Assembly (NCBI GenBank): GCA_036274675.1
Contig: DASUFE010000040.1
Location: forward strand, 1-64,000
DNA: 64,000 nt
Direction: 5' to 3'
Origin: DASUFE01 sp036274675
GTDB taxonomy: Bacteria; Pseudomonadota; Gammaproteobacteria; HTCC5015
Part shown: positions 6,978 through 15,428 of the stretch, piece after piece
How positions within the stretch are numbered: position 1 is the first letter of the stretch
Layout: each line of letters opens with the position of its first letter
The notes under the pieces: generated by a model
What the model was told of the DNA's origin: nothing
What the model saw: only the letters and a program-made list of their open reading frames with translations
Database searches by the model: none
Position numbers and translations under genes: made by a program

Positions 6978-9161
6978 ATGGATACCCAGGTCCGCACACC
7001 GCAAGCCATCTTCATGCAGCCCCAGCGGCTGCTCGTTCCGCTCTTCCAGCGCCCATACGTCTGGAATGAGGAACTGCAATGGGAACCCCTGTGGAAAGAT
7101 CTTGAGCGCGTCGCCACGCGACTGCTGCAGAAATCCGGTGACGCGCAAGCACCGCACTTCCTGGGAGCGGTTGTACTGCAACAGTTGCCCACTCAGACCA
7201 GCGACTTACAGCAGCGTACCGTTATCGATGGACAACAGCGGCTAACCACGCTGCAGCTCCTGTTGGATGCCCTCCACTCCGAAATCACCATGGTCGGCGC
7301 CGCCATGCCGGCAGCGCGCCTGGAGCCGCTGATTGCAAACGCCCAGCCTTTCTGCCGGCACAAGGAAGACCGCTTCAAGGTCTGGCCCACTAATCGCGAC
7401 CGGCCTGCGTTCAACGAAGTGATGGAAGCCCAAGGGCCGATCGATTACCAGAAGCTGCAACACCGTGCATCACGCATGGCCAAGGCACACCAGTTCTTCG
7501 CGCAACAGTGCAGAGAATGGCTGAATGCCGGTGGCCCAGAGCAAGTTAACGCCCGGGCCGAAGCCATTGAGAGAAGCGCGCGCGAACTTCTTCAGATCGT
7601 CGTCATCGACCTTACCGCTACCGAGAACGCTCAGGAGATTTTCGAAACGCTGAATGCACGAGGCGCCGTTCTGACGGCTGCGGACCTGATCAAGAACTTC
7701 GTTTTTCAGCGCCTGTTGGAACAGGAGGCCGATGTCGAGGAGGCCTATGAGAAGTATTGGGCACAGTTCGAGACGGCATTCTGGGAGGAGGAAGTCAGCG
7801 TCGGCCGCATCAGACACCAGCGTTCGTCGGTATTCCTGAACCACTGGTTGATAACACGAACCGGCGAAGAGGTGGTAGCGCGGGAAGTATTTTCGCGCTT
7901 CAAAGCCTATGCCGACCACGAGGCCAAACAGCCGATGCTCGAACTTTTGCGGGAGATCCATCGCTCGGCGGCGACCTACCGCAACTTTACAGAGAAGGCC
8001 GAGGTTCTGGACGGCCCGCTGGACCGGGAGGGTCTGTTCGCCTATCGCATCAAAACACTGGAGAGCGAGGTCATCAAACCGGTACTGCTCGCGCTGCTCG
8101 ACCACAAGGCCGGCCCGCTGCCACAAGAACAGATCAATGCCTCACTCGACGTGCTGGAAAGCTGGCTGGCGCGCCGGATGCTGATCCGGGCCACCGGCAA
8201 GTCCTATAACAAGATCATGGCGGATGTCGTGTCCGTCATTCGCAACGCGCGGTCGGAGATCGTAAGTCAGACAATCAGGCAATACTTTTCCTCGCAGCGT
8301 TCCGAGACATCCTACTGGCCCGATGATGACGAGCTCCGCCGTGAATTGACGGCCATGCCCGTCTACCGGAAGCTGAGCAGGGCCCGTGTCCGCATGGTGC
8401 TCGAATCCATCGAGGATTACTGGCGCGGTTGGATTCCGGGTCAAGTCTCGGCCGCCGGCATGCGCATCCGGCGCGGCAGTTATGCCATCGAACACCTCAT
8501 GCCGCAGGCCTGGGTGAAGCATTGGCCACTTATGACGGGAGTAACGGAAGCAGACCGCGATGCGCGCATTCACCGCTTCGGCAACCTTACTTTGCTGACG
8601 AAGAAGCTCAACTCTACCGTCTCCAATGGTCCGTGGCTGGGAGAAGACGGCAAGGTGGCGCATCTGCAGGAAAATGATGTCGTGCTGTTGAACAGCAGGC
8701 TGTTGAAAGACTATGCCTCGAAGCAGTGGAACGAAAGCGGCGTCGATCATCGCACCCATCTAATGATCGATGCCATCCTCGCCATTTGGCCTGTCCCGCC
8801 CGGACACAAAGTGCAGGTCGATCGGCAACAGGCCGTTACTTCCGTGGCAGTCGAAATCGCCGATCTGATCGGGGCAGGTTACTTGACCGCAGGGCAGGTT
8901 CTCTATTCTCGTCCTGGCAAGTATGGCGGGTACACTGCAACAGTTCTCTCCGACGGCAGAGTCGAAGTCGCCGGGCAGGTGTTCGATAGTCCCTCGGGAG
9001 CCGGCCAGTCCGTTCGCAACAAGGCCACGGCAGGCTGGAGTTTCTGGCGCCTCGATCCGGAAGGCCGGCGACGACTGAAGGACGTGCGCGCCGAGTATCT
9101 GAGTATGGTCTCGCCACAAGAAGCAGAGGAAGACGATGCTGATTCACCCGATACTGATTGA
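6978..9161 (+). CDS. GmrSD-like DUF262/DUF1524 protein with RAMA-like C-terminus
   Basis: A protein of 727 aa. The N-terminal DUF262 (ParB-like NTP-binding/hydrolysis) domain shows 'VPLFQRPYVW' (about 18-27) and the hallmark 'VIDGQQRLTTL' (about 82-92). A helical middle part contains 'IFETLNARGAVLTAADLIKN'. The DUF1524 His-Me-finger-type nuclease domain has 'IEHLMPQAW' with H506 and 'RFGNLTLLTKKLN' with N536. The end (about 630-705), 'LIGAGYLTAGQVLYSR...SPSGAGQSV...GWSFW', resembles the RAMA/DUF4357 domain found on restriction proteins. GmrSD enzymes are type IV restriction systems that cleave modified DNA; that is family knowledge, and the target here is unknown. An AGGA 11 bases upstream is a weak ribosome site. 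It is probably the first gene of an accessory locus. Confidence 0.85.
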   Translation: MDTQVRTPQAIFMQPQRLLVPLFQRPYVWNEELQWEPLWKDLERVATRLLQKSGDAQAPHFLGAVVLQQLPTQTSDLQQRTVIDGQQRLTTLQLLLDALHSEITMVGAAMPAARLEPLIANAQPFCRHKEDRFKVWPTNRDRPAFNEVMEAQGPIDYQKLQHRASRMAKAHQFFAQQCREWLNAGGPEQVNARAEAIERSARELLQIVVIDLTATENAQEIFETLNARGAVLTAADLIKNFVFQRLLEQEADVEEAYEKYWAQFETAFWEEEVSVGRIRHQRSSVFLNHWLITRTGEEVVAREVFSRFKAYADHEAKQPMLELLREIHRSAATYRNFTEKAEVLDGPLDREGLFAYRIKTLESEVIKPVLLALLDHKAGPLPQEQINASLDVLESWLARRMLIRATGKSYNKIMADVVSVIRNARSEIVSQTIRQYFSSQRSETSYWPDDDELRRELTAMPVYRKLSRARVRMVLESIEDYWRGWIPGQVSAAGMRIRRGSYAIEHLMPQAWVKHWPLMTGVTEADRDARIHRFGNLTLLTKKLNSTVSNGPWLGEDGKVAHLQENDVVLLNSRLLKDYASKQWNESGVDHRTHLMIDAILAIWPVPPGHKVQVDRQQAVTSVAVEIADLIGAGYLTAGQVLYSRPGKYGGYTATVLSDGRVEVAGQVFDSPSGAGQSVRNKATAGWSFWRLDPEGRRRLKDVRAEYLSMVSPQEAEEDDADSPDTD

Positions 9162-9284
9162 CCAATACAATGGTTATAGCATCGAGATACCAGATAAAAC
9201 TCAATGAGCCTTGTTAAATCAAAGCAGCGCTGGGGTTCCGACCATCAAACAGAACCCAAATTACTTTAACCAGAAAAACTCAAA

Positions 9285-9458
9285 ATGGAAACATGGAACA
9301 GTTCTTTGTATTCCACTCTAATCATCAGCCTGTTTGTTGGAATACCTATCCTGGCGATTTATTTTATCGGGAATTTAATGGCCTGGAGAAACAGAAAGAA
9401 AAGCGCATGGCCATTGCTTCGAAACCGCCCTTTCCGCTCGGGAATCCGAAAGGCGTGA
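9285..9458 (+). CDS. Putative small single-pass membrane protein
   Basis: A 57-residue frame starting METWNSSLYSTL. It has one strong hydrophobic helix (about 8-31, with 'IISLFVGIPILAIYFIGN') followed by a basic tail (WRNRKK...). The amphipathic order of helix then positive cluster is typical of a real Nin-Cout/Nout-Cin small protein. It lies in A/T-richer DNA behind the GmrSD-like gene. There is no clear ribosome site. A second frame (9407-9574) overlaps its 3' half, and one frameshift would join the two. Function unknown. Confidence 0.4.
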   Translation: METWNSSLYSTLIISLFVGIPILAIYFIGNLMAWRNRKKSAWPLLRNRPFRSGIRKA

Positions 9459-9574
9459 TTACTTACATAAAGAGTAATACTAAAAAAATTTTTGATGAAC
9501 AGCAGTGCAAACAAATTTCCTATCAAGTAGAACAAGCTGCCCGACTTCCCAGCGAAGTAGTTAACCAAAAATGA
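9407..9574 (+). CDS. Putative small protein overlapping the membrane ORF, or its frameshifted tail
   Basis: A 55-residue frame starting MAIASKPPFPLGNP, Lys/Gln-rich, with 'VITYIKSNTKKIFDEQQ' as a likely helix. A purine-rich 'agaaagaaaag' lies just before its ATG. The frame is also open upstream to 9293, but the translation there looks like the shadow of the membrane helix read out of frame. Either these are two overlapping small genes or one gene of about 95 codons broken by a frameshift near 9410. I cannot decide from one sequence. Confidence 0.3.
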   Translation: MAIASKPPFPLGNPKGVITYIKSNTKKIFDEQQCKQISYQVEQAARLPSEVVNQK

Positions 9575-9653
9575 AAGCCGCCGCTGAACAGGGGATCGGT
9601 TTAAGATGGCTGCGTCAGCGGGCTGGGTTCAGGTTATCAATCAGGAGAATTCA

Positions 9654-10208
9654 ATGTCCCGGGAAATTATCAGCAAACACGATATGAAGATGGATGCTCC
9701 GATGGCCTCCGAAGAGGAGGATCCGAGCTCGGCGGTGAAGCTCTCCGGCGGCAAGTTCTCGTCGGGGGATATTCTGAAGTGGCAGGTGTCGGAGACGGAT
9801 TTCAAAGATGAGGCGGATGCTTATTTTCTTCAGCTGGAAGGGGGCAAAGGTTCCGATAAGAAACAGGCGAAGGTTCCGGATAGCTACACAGACCGCTTAT
9901 TAAAGTATGTACCGGCGGAGGTGGTGGCGCTGTTTATTACACTGGATGCGCTGGTGCGTTCTTCTTCAGAGATTCCCACCTTTATATATTGGGCGATTTT
10001 CCTGTTCTGCACGGCGGCGACGTATCTTTATCTATGGCGCGTTGCCAAGGTGCGCAAGCATTGCCAGCTTGCCATATCGACAGTCGCTTTCGTAGTCTGG
10101 GTTTTCGCCCTGGGCGGGCCTTTCACACACTTCGACTGGTACTCGCCCATCTACGGCGGGCTGCTGCTGCCGATATTCACCTTTGCCGTTGCTCTGTACG
10201 AGGCATAA
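9654..10208 (+). CDS. Membrane protein of unknown function in the accessory locus
   Basis: A protein of 184 aa from the ATG at 9654, chosen because AGGAG lies 7 bases upstream; an upstream in-frame start at 9606 lacks this. The first 90 residues are acidic and soluble. Then comes 'YTDRLLKYVPAEVVALFITLDAL', leading into three predicted transmembrane helices (about 100-120, 125-140, 150-180). The soluble sensor-like front with a three-helix membrane end, next to nuclease genes, fits an accessory role in a defence or restriction locus, but I recognise no named domain. The PLD-nuclease gene starts 38 bp downstream, suggesting co-transcription. Confidence 0.65.
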   Translation: MSREIISKHDMKMDAPMASEEEDPSSAVKLSGGKFSSGDILKWQVSETDFKDEADAYFLQLEGGKGSDKKQAKVPDSYTDRLLKYVPAEVVALFITLDALVRSSSEIPTFIYWAIFLFCTAATYLYLWRVAKVRKHCQLAISTVAFVVWVFALGGPFTHFDWYSPIYGGLLLPIFTFAVALYEA

Positions 10209-10246
10209 GCACGCCGATGTTCAATAATCAAAAAGGGAGCCGGGAT

Positions 10247-11449
10247 ATGGAGGTTAAATGTTTGAACCACTCGAATTTTGAGCGAATACTCAGAAATTTA
10301 ATGAACTCTTACGATGAGTACCATTGGGCCGCAGCATGGGGAACTGTTAATCGTCTTTCTGACGAACTGGTAAAAAACAAAAGTAAAATCGAGAAACTGA
10401 TTTTCGGCACCCACTTTTGGCAAACGGACCCTGAATTACTCGAATGCTTTAAGGACGAAAAATTCGCAAAAGCCATCCCACACAATACCAGCGGGACTTT
10501 TCACCCTAAAGTCTATTTATTTACCAAGGGGCACAGGAGTGCGGCCATAGTTGGCAGCGCCAACTTCACCAAAGCCGCGATGGGCCGAAACAAAGAGATT
10601 ATGCTTCTGATAGAAGGCGACACCTCCAGCAAGGCAATACAAACCATCAGGTCCGAGATCGAAAGCCATTGGGAACTCGGCAAAATAATCGATAAGGATT
10701 TTCTTGATAATTACCGCCTTAATCACAAAATTACCGCCCGTCTGCGGGCGGAACTCGCAAAGGAAAGAATCAAACTAAAGCCAGGCAAGACTTCACAGAA
10801 AGAACTGCGCCTGTGGACCTGGGAAGAATATGCCGCAAAAGTTCGACAGAACCGGCACCAGAACCAGGACTTGAGGCTGGAGTTGCTTCGGGAAGCCCGC
10901 CAGCTATTTTCTTCAGTGCCTGTTTTCGCGAGGTTGAATCCCGATGAGCGACGGGCAATAGCAGGTTTCCTGGGGTTCGGCAGAGAACATAGACCGGGCC
11001 TTGTGATGAACTGGGGCTGGTTTGGATCAATGAAAGGACCTGGTGAATTTAAGAATTTGATTCTTGAGGGCCAAGAACAAATTTCTGAAGCGCTGGAGCA
11101 TATACCCTTAACCGGAGAAATCAGGAAAGATCAATACGACGGATACATATCTCTCTTTATGAGATCTTTTGCCGGAAGATCCCGCCAGGGCGGAGTGGCG
11201 AGCGCAAGCCGCTTGTTGTGCATGAAACGTCCGGATACTTTTATATGCGTTAATTCACAAAACCGGCGAGGCCTTGCCACCGTTCTTGGTTTCTCTCATT
11301 CGAGACTGGATTTTAAAAAATACTGGGACGATATAATCGCGCCGATTACAGAGAGCATATGGTGGCAGACAGACCGGCCTGTCGGTCCGGATGGAAAATT
11401 ATGGGATGTGCGTACCGCCATGCTTGATGCGATCTACTATATAGAATAG
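10247..11449 (+). CDS. PLD-fold restriction-nuclease-like protein
   Basis: A protein of 400 aa from the ATG at 10247, set by AAAGGGAG 8 bases upstream. The N-terminal PLD-like domain has 'FHPKVYLF' (H86, K88), 'GSANFTKAAM' (103-112) and 'GRNKEIML', the pattern of NgoFVII/BfiI-type phospholipase-D nucleases, which act as dimers with one HxK motif per chain. A charged helical linker (about 160-225) follows. The C-terminal half contains 'MKRPDTFICVNSQNRRGLATVLGF' (reported here only as a landmark around residues 325-348) and a Trp-rich end, and may recognise DNA. The base composition is visibly more A/T-rich than the flanking core genes. It lies between a membrane protein and another unknown, so probably a restriction or anti-phage effector (inference). 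Confidence 0.78.
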   Translation: MEVKCLNHSNFERILRNLMNSYDEYHWAAAWGTVNRLSDELVKNKSKIEKLIFGTHFWQTDPELLECFKDEKFAKAIPHNTSGTFHPKVYLFTKGHRSAAIVGSANFTKAAMGRNKEIMLLIEGDTSSKAIQTIRSEIESHWELGKIIDKDFLDNYRLNHKITARLRAELAKERIKLKPGKTSQKELRLWTWEEYAAKVRQNRHQNQDLRLELLREARQLFSSVPVFARLNPDERRAIAGFLGFGREHRPGLVMNWGWFGSMKGPGEFKNLILEGQEQISEALEHIPLTGEIRKDQYDGYISLFMRSFAGRSRQGGVASASRLLCMKRPDTFICVNSQNRRGLATVLGFSHSRLDFKKYWDDIIAPITESIWWQTDRPVGPDGKLWDVRTAMLDAIYYIE

Positions 11450-11484
11450 GAAACACGAAGGGCTACTCAACAAGGGGTTAAAAA

Positions 11485-12060
11485 ATGATAAATTCCCGGC
11501 AGTTTCTGGATGCCTTCAAAAGCGAATGGAAGCTTAACGAAAATAGGGATGATATTCCGGAAATGTACACCCTCAAGCGTGACTGGACCTCTTTCATGCT
11601 GGACAAGAACAAAGGATTTCTGGTCAATGTCATGCGGCGCCTGAGCAAGCAGGGAGAAAAGCTGGAATACCGCTCCTTCTATACGATTGATGCAATGTAC
11701 GTCAGCGGTGATTTATATAAAGATGAGTGCCGCTATCCTTCAACACTTCATGCATTGATCGAACACGAGAACGGGGACTACATTGAAGAAGAAATGTGGA
11801 AAATGCTTTTCTGGCGCGCTCCGCTTAAAGTGATTATTTTTTATGATTGGGATGAGCACGAGAAGAAAACAGAAACAAAGCTCAACTGGTTAACCAATAA
11901 GCTGCGGGCGCTGGGCACCATGCGGACAGAGGCGTTGAAATTCTACCCGGAAGACGATATGGCGCAATATCTCTTTATCGTTGGCAATAGAAAGGAAAAA
12001 AATCGGCCACCGGAATGGCGTTATGCGGCATGCGGCGAGCTAACGGCCAGGCCTCTATGA
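11485..12060 (+). CDS. Unknown protein co-transcribed with the PLD nuclease
   Basis: A protein of 191 aa; AAGGGG lies 7 bases before the ATG and the gene starts 35 bp after the nuclease. No signal peptide or membrane helix. A conserved-looking core 'FYTIDAMYVSGDLY' then 'HALIEHENGDYIEEE' then 'LKVIIFYDWDE' has the strand order and acidic pairs (D, ExE) of a PD-(D/E)XK-like fold, but the usual Lys is not where expected. This is a suggestion only. It could equally be a specificity or immunity partner of the PLD protein. Confidence 0.6.
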   Translation: MINSRQFLDAFKSEWKLNENRDDIPEMYTLKRDWTSFMLDKNKGFLVNVMRRLSKQGEKLEYRSFYTIDAMYVSGDLYKDECRYPSTLHALIEHENGDYIEEEMWKMLFWRAPLKVIIFYDWDEHEKKTETKLNWLTNKLRALGTMRTEALKFYPEDDMAQYLFIVGNRKEKNRPPEWRYAACGELTARPL

Positions 12061-12119
12061 GGCCCGGTTATTCCTGATGCTGAACGGTTTTATTAAATTT
12101 TAATTAAAGAGGACGGGCC

Positions 12120-12791
12120 ATGTTCAATCGCTACCTTATATTACCGGCTGTCTGTTTATTGGCTTCCTGCATTGCACCCTATTCGTCCAAACCCTATGCG
12201 CCCGCTCCGGAAATGCTGGGCGCAACTCCCGCTACGTTGAGAATTGAACCCATGGGCGAGGGCAGCAAAGTTTCCGAGTCAGCCGTGTCGATTGCCCGCC
12301 ATGACGTGATCTGCCGGCAACCGGGGGAAACAAAGGCGACGATCACTCCTCTTGGATACACAGAAAACTCTATGCGGGAAAGACAGCTCCGGGGAGAGTC
12401 TTATAGCGTCCAGCTGCCGAGCAATCAGCGGATACTTGTTTACAGCTATTTCACGATAGAATATTTTTTCCAGGCGCTGCGGGTATGCAACCTGGCCGTT
12501 TCGTTTGTGCCGGAGCCCGGCGCCGTCTATCAGTTGGACAGGACGTCTCATACCTCCTATACCCACATAGGTGAATGCAGTGTCGGCATTCACAAGGTCG
12601 TGGCGACCAACAAGGGCGAAACCCTGGAAAAGCTGAAAGACTACCGCTGGGGTCCAATCGAGGCTTTTCCGAACGAGAGATTTATTTGCGATGAGCAGGG
12701 CAATTACACACTGAAGCCTCCCGGCCAAAAGAAGCAAAGGGCCACCGGGAAGACGCGGGCCAAGAAAAAGACGGAAGATACGGGCGGGTAA
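12120..12791 (+). CDS. Lipoprotein of unknown function
   Basis: A protein of 223 aa with AGAGGA upstream of the ATG. The lipoprotein signal 'LPAVCLLASC' places the lipid-bearing Cys at about residue 17. The mature part is beta-rich and contains scattered Cys; the last 25 residues are a very basic Lys/Arg tail (KKQRATGKTRAKKKTED), suggesting nucleic-acid or envelope polyanion contact. I do not recognise a family. It marks the return to GC-rich DNA after the accessory locus. Confidence 0.6.
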   Translation: MFNRYLILPAVCLLASCIAPYSSKPYAPAPEMLGATPATLRIEPMGEGSKVSESAVSIARHDVICRQPGETKATITPLGYTENSMRERQLRGESYSVQLPSNQRILVYSYFTIEYFFQALRVCNLAVSFVPEPGAVYQLDRTSHTSYTHIGECSVGIHKVVATNKGETLEKLKDYRWGPIEAFPNERFICDEQGNYTLKPPGQKKQRATGKTRAKKKTEDTGG

Positions 12792-12899
12792 TCCGGGACC
12801 GCCCCCGGCATGGTGACTTGCCCCGGCAACCAGCGCCTTGAGCGAGCTGGACCTCAAGCTGAAATTTATAACGCTCAATAACCAGCACAGGACAGGCCT

Positions 12900-13721
12900 A
12901 TGAAGAACCAGCCAAAGCATTTTCTGATTTTTGCCGTCCTCGCCGTGGCGGGCTGCGGCGAGTCCGGGCACATGTCGGATATGACGCAGATGAAGCAGAT
13001 GGGTGTGGCAGCCGAATATGCGCCGGCGGCGCCGGCGCTGGCTTCGCAAAGGGAGCGCAATCCTTATCTTGCTTACGAGCACAATGTAACGATCGAGGTC
13101 GATGAAGATGAGCTGCAGGCCAGCTTTCTGAGCACGGTGAAAAAATGCATCGACGATGTCGCGAATGCCTGCGAAATTCACTACTCGGATCTGACGAGCG
13201 GCGATTATCCTTCCGCGCAGATCCGGGTGCGGATCAAGAAGGAAGGCGTCGAGGGCCTTATTCAAACCGCGTCCGAGCATAACGAGATCACCAGCCGGAA
13301 TGTGTCGGCCGAGGATCTGGCGACGCCGATCATGGATAACGAAAAACGGCTGCGGATGCTGGAGAGTTATCAGAAGAAATTGATCGAGCTGGAAAGCCGT
13401 TCGGCGAAGGATATTGAGTCGCTGATCAAGATTTCCTCGGAGATCGCGAAGACTCAATCCGATCTGGAGGCGGCCAAGGGTGAGAATGAATATCTGATGA
13501 AGCGGGTGAACCTGGATATCGTGTCGATCAATTTTGTAACGGATGAGGCCGACTCCTTCCTTAAACCCATCGGGGATGCGCTGGAAAACTTTGTTTATAA
13601 CCTGTCGAAGGGTATTGCCGGGGCTATCACAGTGGTTGCGTTTGTGATTCCGTGGGTTGCTGTTTTGATCGGTCTGTTTTTCCTGTGGCGGCGGTTATGG
13701 CCGGGACGGAAAAGGGGGTAA
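12900..13721 (+). CDS. DUF4349-family lipoprotein with C-terminal membrane helix
   Basis: A protein of 273 aa. Lipobox 'LAVAGCGE' (Cys at about 18). A DUF4349 core follows: 'NVTIEVDEDEL', 'IRVRIKKEGVEGLI', then a long coiled coil 'RLRMLESYQKKLIELESR...SLIKISSEIAKTQSDLE' (about 145-200) and 'VNLDIVSINF'. A transmembrane helix (about 240-262) and a basic tail close the protein. DUF4349 proteins are membrane-associated with unclear role. The lipid anchor and the C-terminal helix together imply it is tethered at both ends. The gene ends just before the 87-bp repeat array. Confidence 0.75.
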   Translation: MKNQPKHFLIFAVLAVAGCGESGHMSDMTQMKQMGVAAEYAPAAPALASQRERNPYLAYEHNVTIEVDEDELQASFLSTVKKCIDDVANACEIHYSDLTSGDYPSAQIRVRIKKEGVEGLIQTASEHNEITSRNVSAEDLATPIMDNEKRLRMLESYQKKLIELESRSAKDIESLIKISSEIAKTQSDLEAAKGENEYLMKRVNLDIVSINFVTDEADSFLKPIGDALENFVYNLSKGIAGAITVVAFVIPWVAVLIGLFFLWRRLWPGRKRG

Positions 13722-13742
13722 GCATCCCCCTGCCTTCGGCAT

Positions 13743-14200
13743 CCCCCTTCCTCCGGAAGGGGGAAAATAAATTTGGAGTCTCTGAGTTGTGATACGGCAG
13801 TGCCTATGAGCCACATCCCCAGACACGTTCCCCCTTCCTCCGGAAGGGGGAAAATAAATTTGGGGTCTCTGAGTTGTGATACGGGAGTGCCTATGAGCTA
13901 CATCCCCAGAGACGTTCCCCCTTCCTCCGGAAGGGGGAAAATAAATTTGGAGTCTCTGAGTTGTGATACGACAGTGCCTATGAGCTACATCCCCAGACAC
14001 ATTCCCCCTTCCTCCGGAAGGGGGAAAATAAATTTGGGGTCTCTGAGTTGTGATACGGCAGTGCCTATGAGTTACATCCCCAGACACGTTCCCCCTTCCT
14101 CCGGAAGGGGGAAAATAAATTCGGGGTCTCTGAGTTGTGATACGGGAGTGCCTATGAGCTACATCCCCAGACACGTTCCCCTTGGCCTTGCCGTTTTTAC
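13743..14200. repeat. Tandem array of 87-bp units (family P)
   Basis: The palindrome start ccccctt recurs at 13743, 13830, 13917, 14004 and 14091, and as a diverged start at 14178, giving five full units of exactly 87 bp and a partial sixth. Each unit is: palindrome ccccc-ttcctccggaa-ggggg, then aaaataaattt, then 'tctgagttgtgatac', then 'gtgcctatgag', then 'acatccccagacac'. Units differ at only a few positions, so the array is young. Because 87 is 29 codons, frames stay open across it on both strands, but they encode only the repeat and are not convincing genes. Confidence 0.92.
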
Positions 14201-14369
14201 GCGGCTCTGCCCAGCGGCCTTCGGCATCACCCTTCGTTCCGAAGGGGGAAAATAAAATTCGGGGCGCGCGGTACTTAAAAATTCCTTCTGAAAATACGTT
14301 AAAGGGCTTATCATTTTTACCTGCCGGGATCATCCAATTTAAAACGATACCTTTGAGGGAGTACATCAA

Positions 14370-15212
14370 ATGCGATATATACAAATAGGCGCGCTCGCCC
14401 TGTTTTGTCTGTTCAACGTGGGACCGTGCGTCGCGGAGGAAGCGAAAGCCGCGGCGGAGCCGGTGGAACAAGAGCCTGCCAGGGATGCGGCGCTGCCGGT
14501 GGACACAGGCCCTGCTTACGATGAGCCGTGGTCCGGGTTCTACGCGGGCATAAGTATCGGCTCCAGAACCCTGAAAGCCGATTGGACCACCACGGAAGTG
14601 CGTGATCCGGACGGTTTCGAGGCCGACCCGCTGTCGGATCCGCAGGCCTCGCTGGAAGACAGTAAAGTTGAACCCGGTTTGTACCTTGGCTATAGCTGGA
14701 ACCCGGGCAACTGGGTGTTCGGCCTGGAAATCATCAGCCAGTACTACAAGAATTCGGCTTCGATCGACGATCGCATACCCGGCCTCGGCGACCCCGATTC
14801 CAATCCGCGCAGTTATGTCGTGGTCAACACTGAAAACAGCGACAGCTTCGACCCGCGCGTGCGCGCCGGTTTCCTGCCCATCCCGCAGCTGTTACTTTTC
14901 TCGACGTTGAGCAGAACGGGACTGGATGTCGAAGTGACCGCCGTCTGCCCGGAGGATGGCAATGTCTGCAATCCGTTTTTGGAAACTCCTGTTTCACACA
15001 GGGCTGCGACGACCCTGGATGCCACCGTCATCGGCCTGGGCGCGGAATACAAGCTCGACCGGCTGCAGCTGCGCCTGGAGTATCTGTATGCGGATTACGG
15101 CAGTTTCGATTTCACGGCCATGCAAGAGAACACTCTCCTCAGCTTCGGGGCCGATGCGCAAATGGACCTGACCACCCGCACCCTGGTGCTGGGCCTGAGC
15201 TACGGGCTTTAA
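14370..15212 (+). CDS. Outer-membrane beta-barrel protein
   Basis: A protein of 280 aa, with GAGGGAG upstream of the ATG. The signal peptide ends near CVAEEAKA. An acidic linker (about 24-45) precedes 'WSGFYAGISIGSR', the usual first strand of small immunogenic-type outer-membrane barrels. Repeated amphipathic strands with aromatic girdles follow ('GLYLGYSWNPGNWVFGLE', 'LRLEYLYADYGSFDF'), and the end 'LVLGLSYGL' has the alternating pattern of a last barrel strand. Two Cys in one external loop (about 193-198) may form a disulphide. Role unknown; probably an eight-stranded porin-like or adhesion barrel. Confidence 0.75.
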   Translation: MRYIQIGALALFCLFNVGPCVAEEAKAAAEPVEQEPARDAALPVDTGPAYDEPWSGFYAGISIGSRTLKADWTTTEVRDPDGFEADPLSDPQASLEDSKVEPGLYLGYSWNPGNWVFGLEIISQYYKNSASIDDRIPGLGDPDSNPRSYVVVNTENSDSFDPRVRAGFLPIPQLLLFSTLSRTGLDVEVTAVCPEDGNVCNPFLETPVSHRAATTLDATVIGLGAEYKLDRLQLRLEYLYADYGSFDFTAMQENTLLSFGADAQMDLTTRTLVLGLSYGL

Positions 15213-15215
15213 CCC

Positions 15216-15427
15216 GCGCATCCCCCTGCCTGCGGCATCCCCCTTCCTCTGGAAGGGGGAAAATAAAATCAGGGGTCTCTGAGTTGTGATGTGAATGTGC
15301 TAATAGCGCTATCACCAGACACGTTCCCCCTTCGTACCGAAGGGGGAAAAATTATGGGGAAGAGAGAAGAAATAATATAAATCATCCCCCTTCCGGAGGA
15401 AGGGGGATGCCGAAGGCAGGGGGATGT
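15216..15427. repeat. Dispersed family P repeats between barrel and peroxidase genes
   Basis: Three palindromic modules lie between two converging genes: 'ccccctgcctgcggcatcccccttcctctggaaggggg', one full 87-type unit containing 'tctctgagttgtgatgtg' and 'atcaccagacac', and 'cccccttccggaggaagggggatgccgaaggcaggggg'. Being between convergent genes, they may serve as a shared bidirectional terminator (inference). Confidence 0.75.
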
Positions 15428-15428
15428 T

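Noticed and set aside
9989..10246. Upstream extension of the PLD nuclease frame
   Set aside because: It overlaps the membrane protein gene in another frame; the ATG at 10247 has a good ribosome site and the motifs all lie after it.
10770..11030. Short minus-strand frame inside the PLD nuclease gene
   Set aside because: No ribosome site or protein-like pattern; it lies within a gene with clear motifs.
13743..14255. Open frames of about 160 aa (plus) and 258 aa (minus) across the 87-bp array, and whether the array is a CRISPR
   Set aside because: The frames exist only because the 87-bp unit is a multiple of three; their products repeat the unit and lack coding character. It is not a CRISPR because repeats and 'spacers' are equally conserved and the period is far too regular, with no cas genes nearby.
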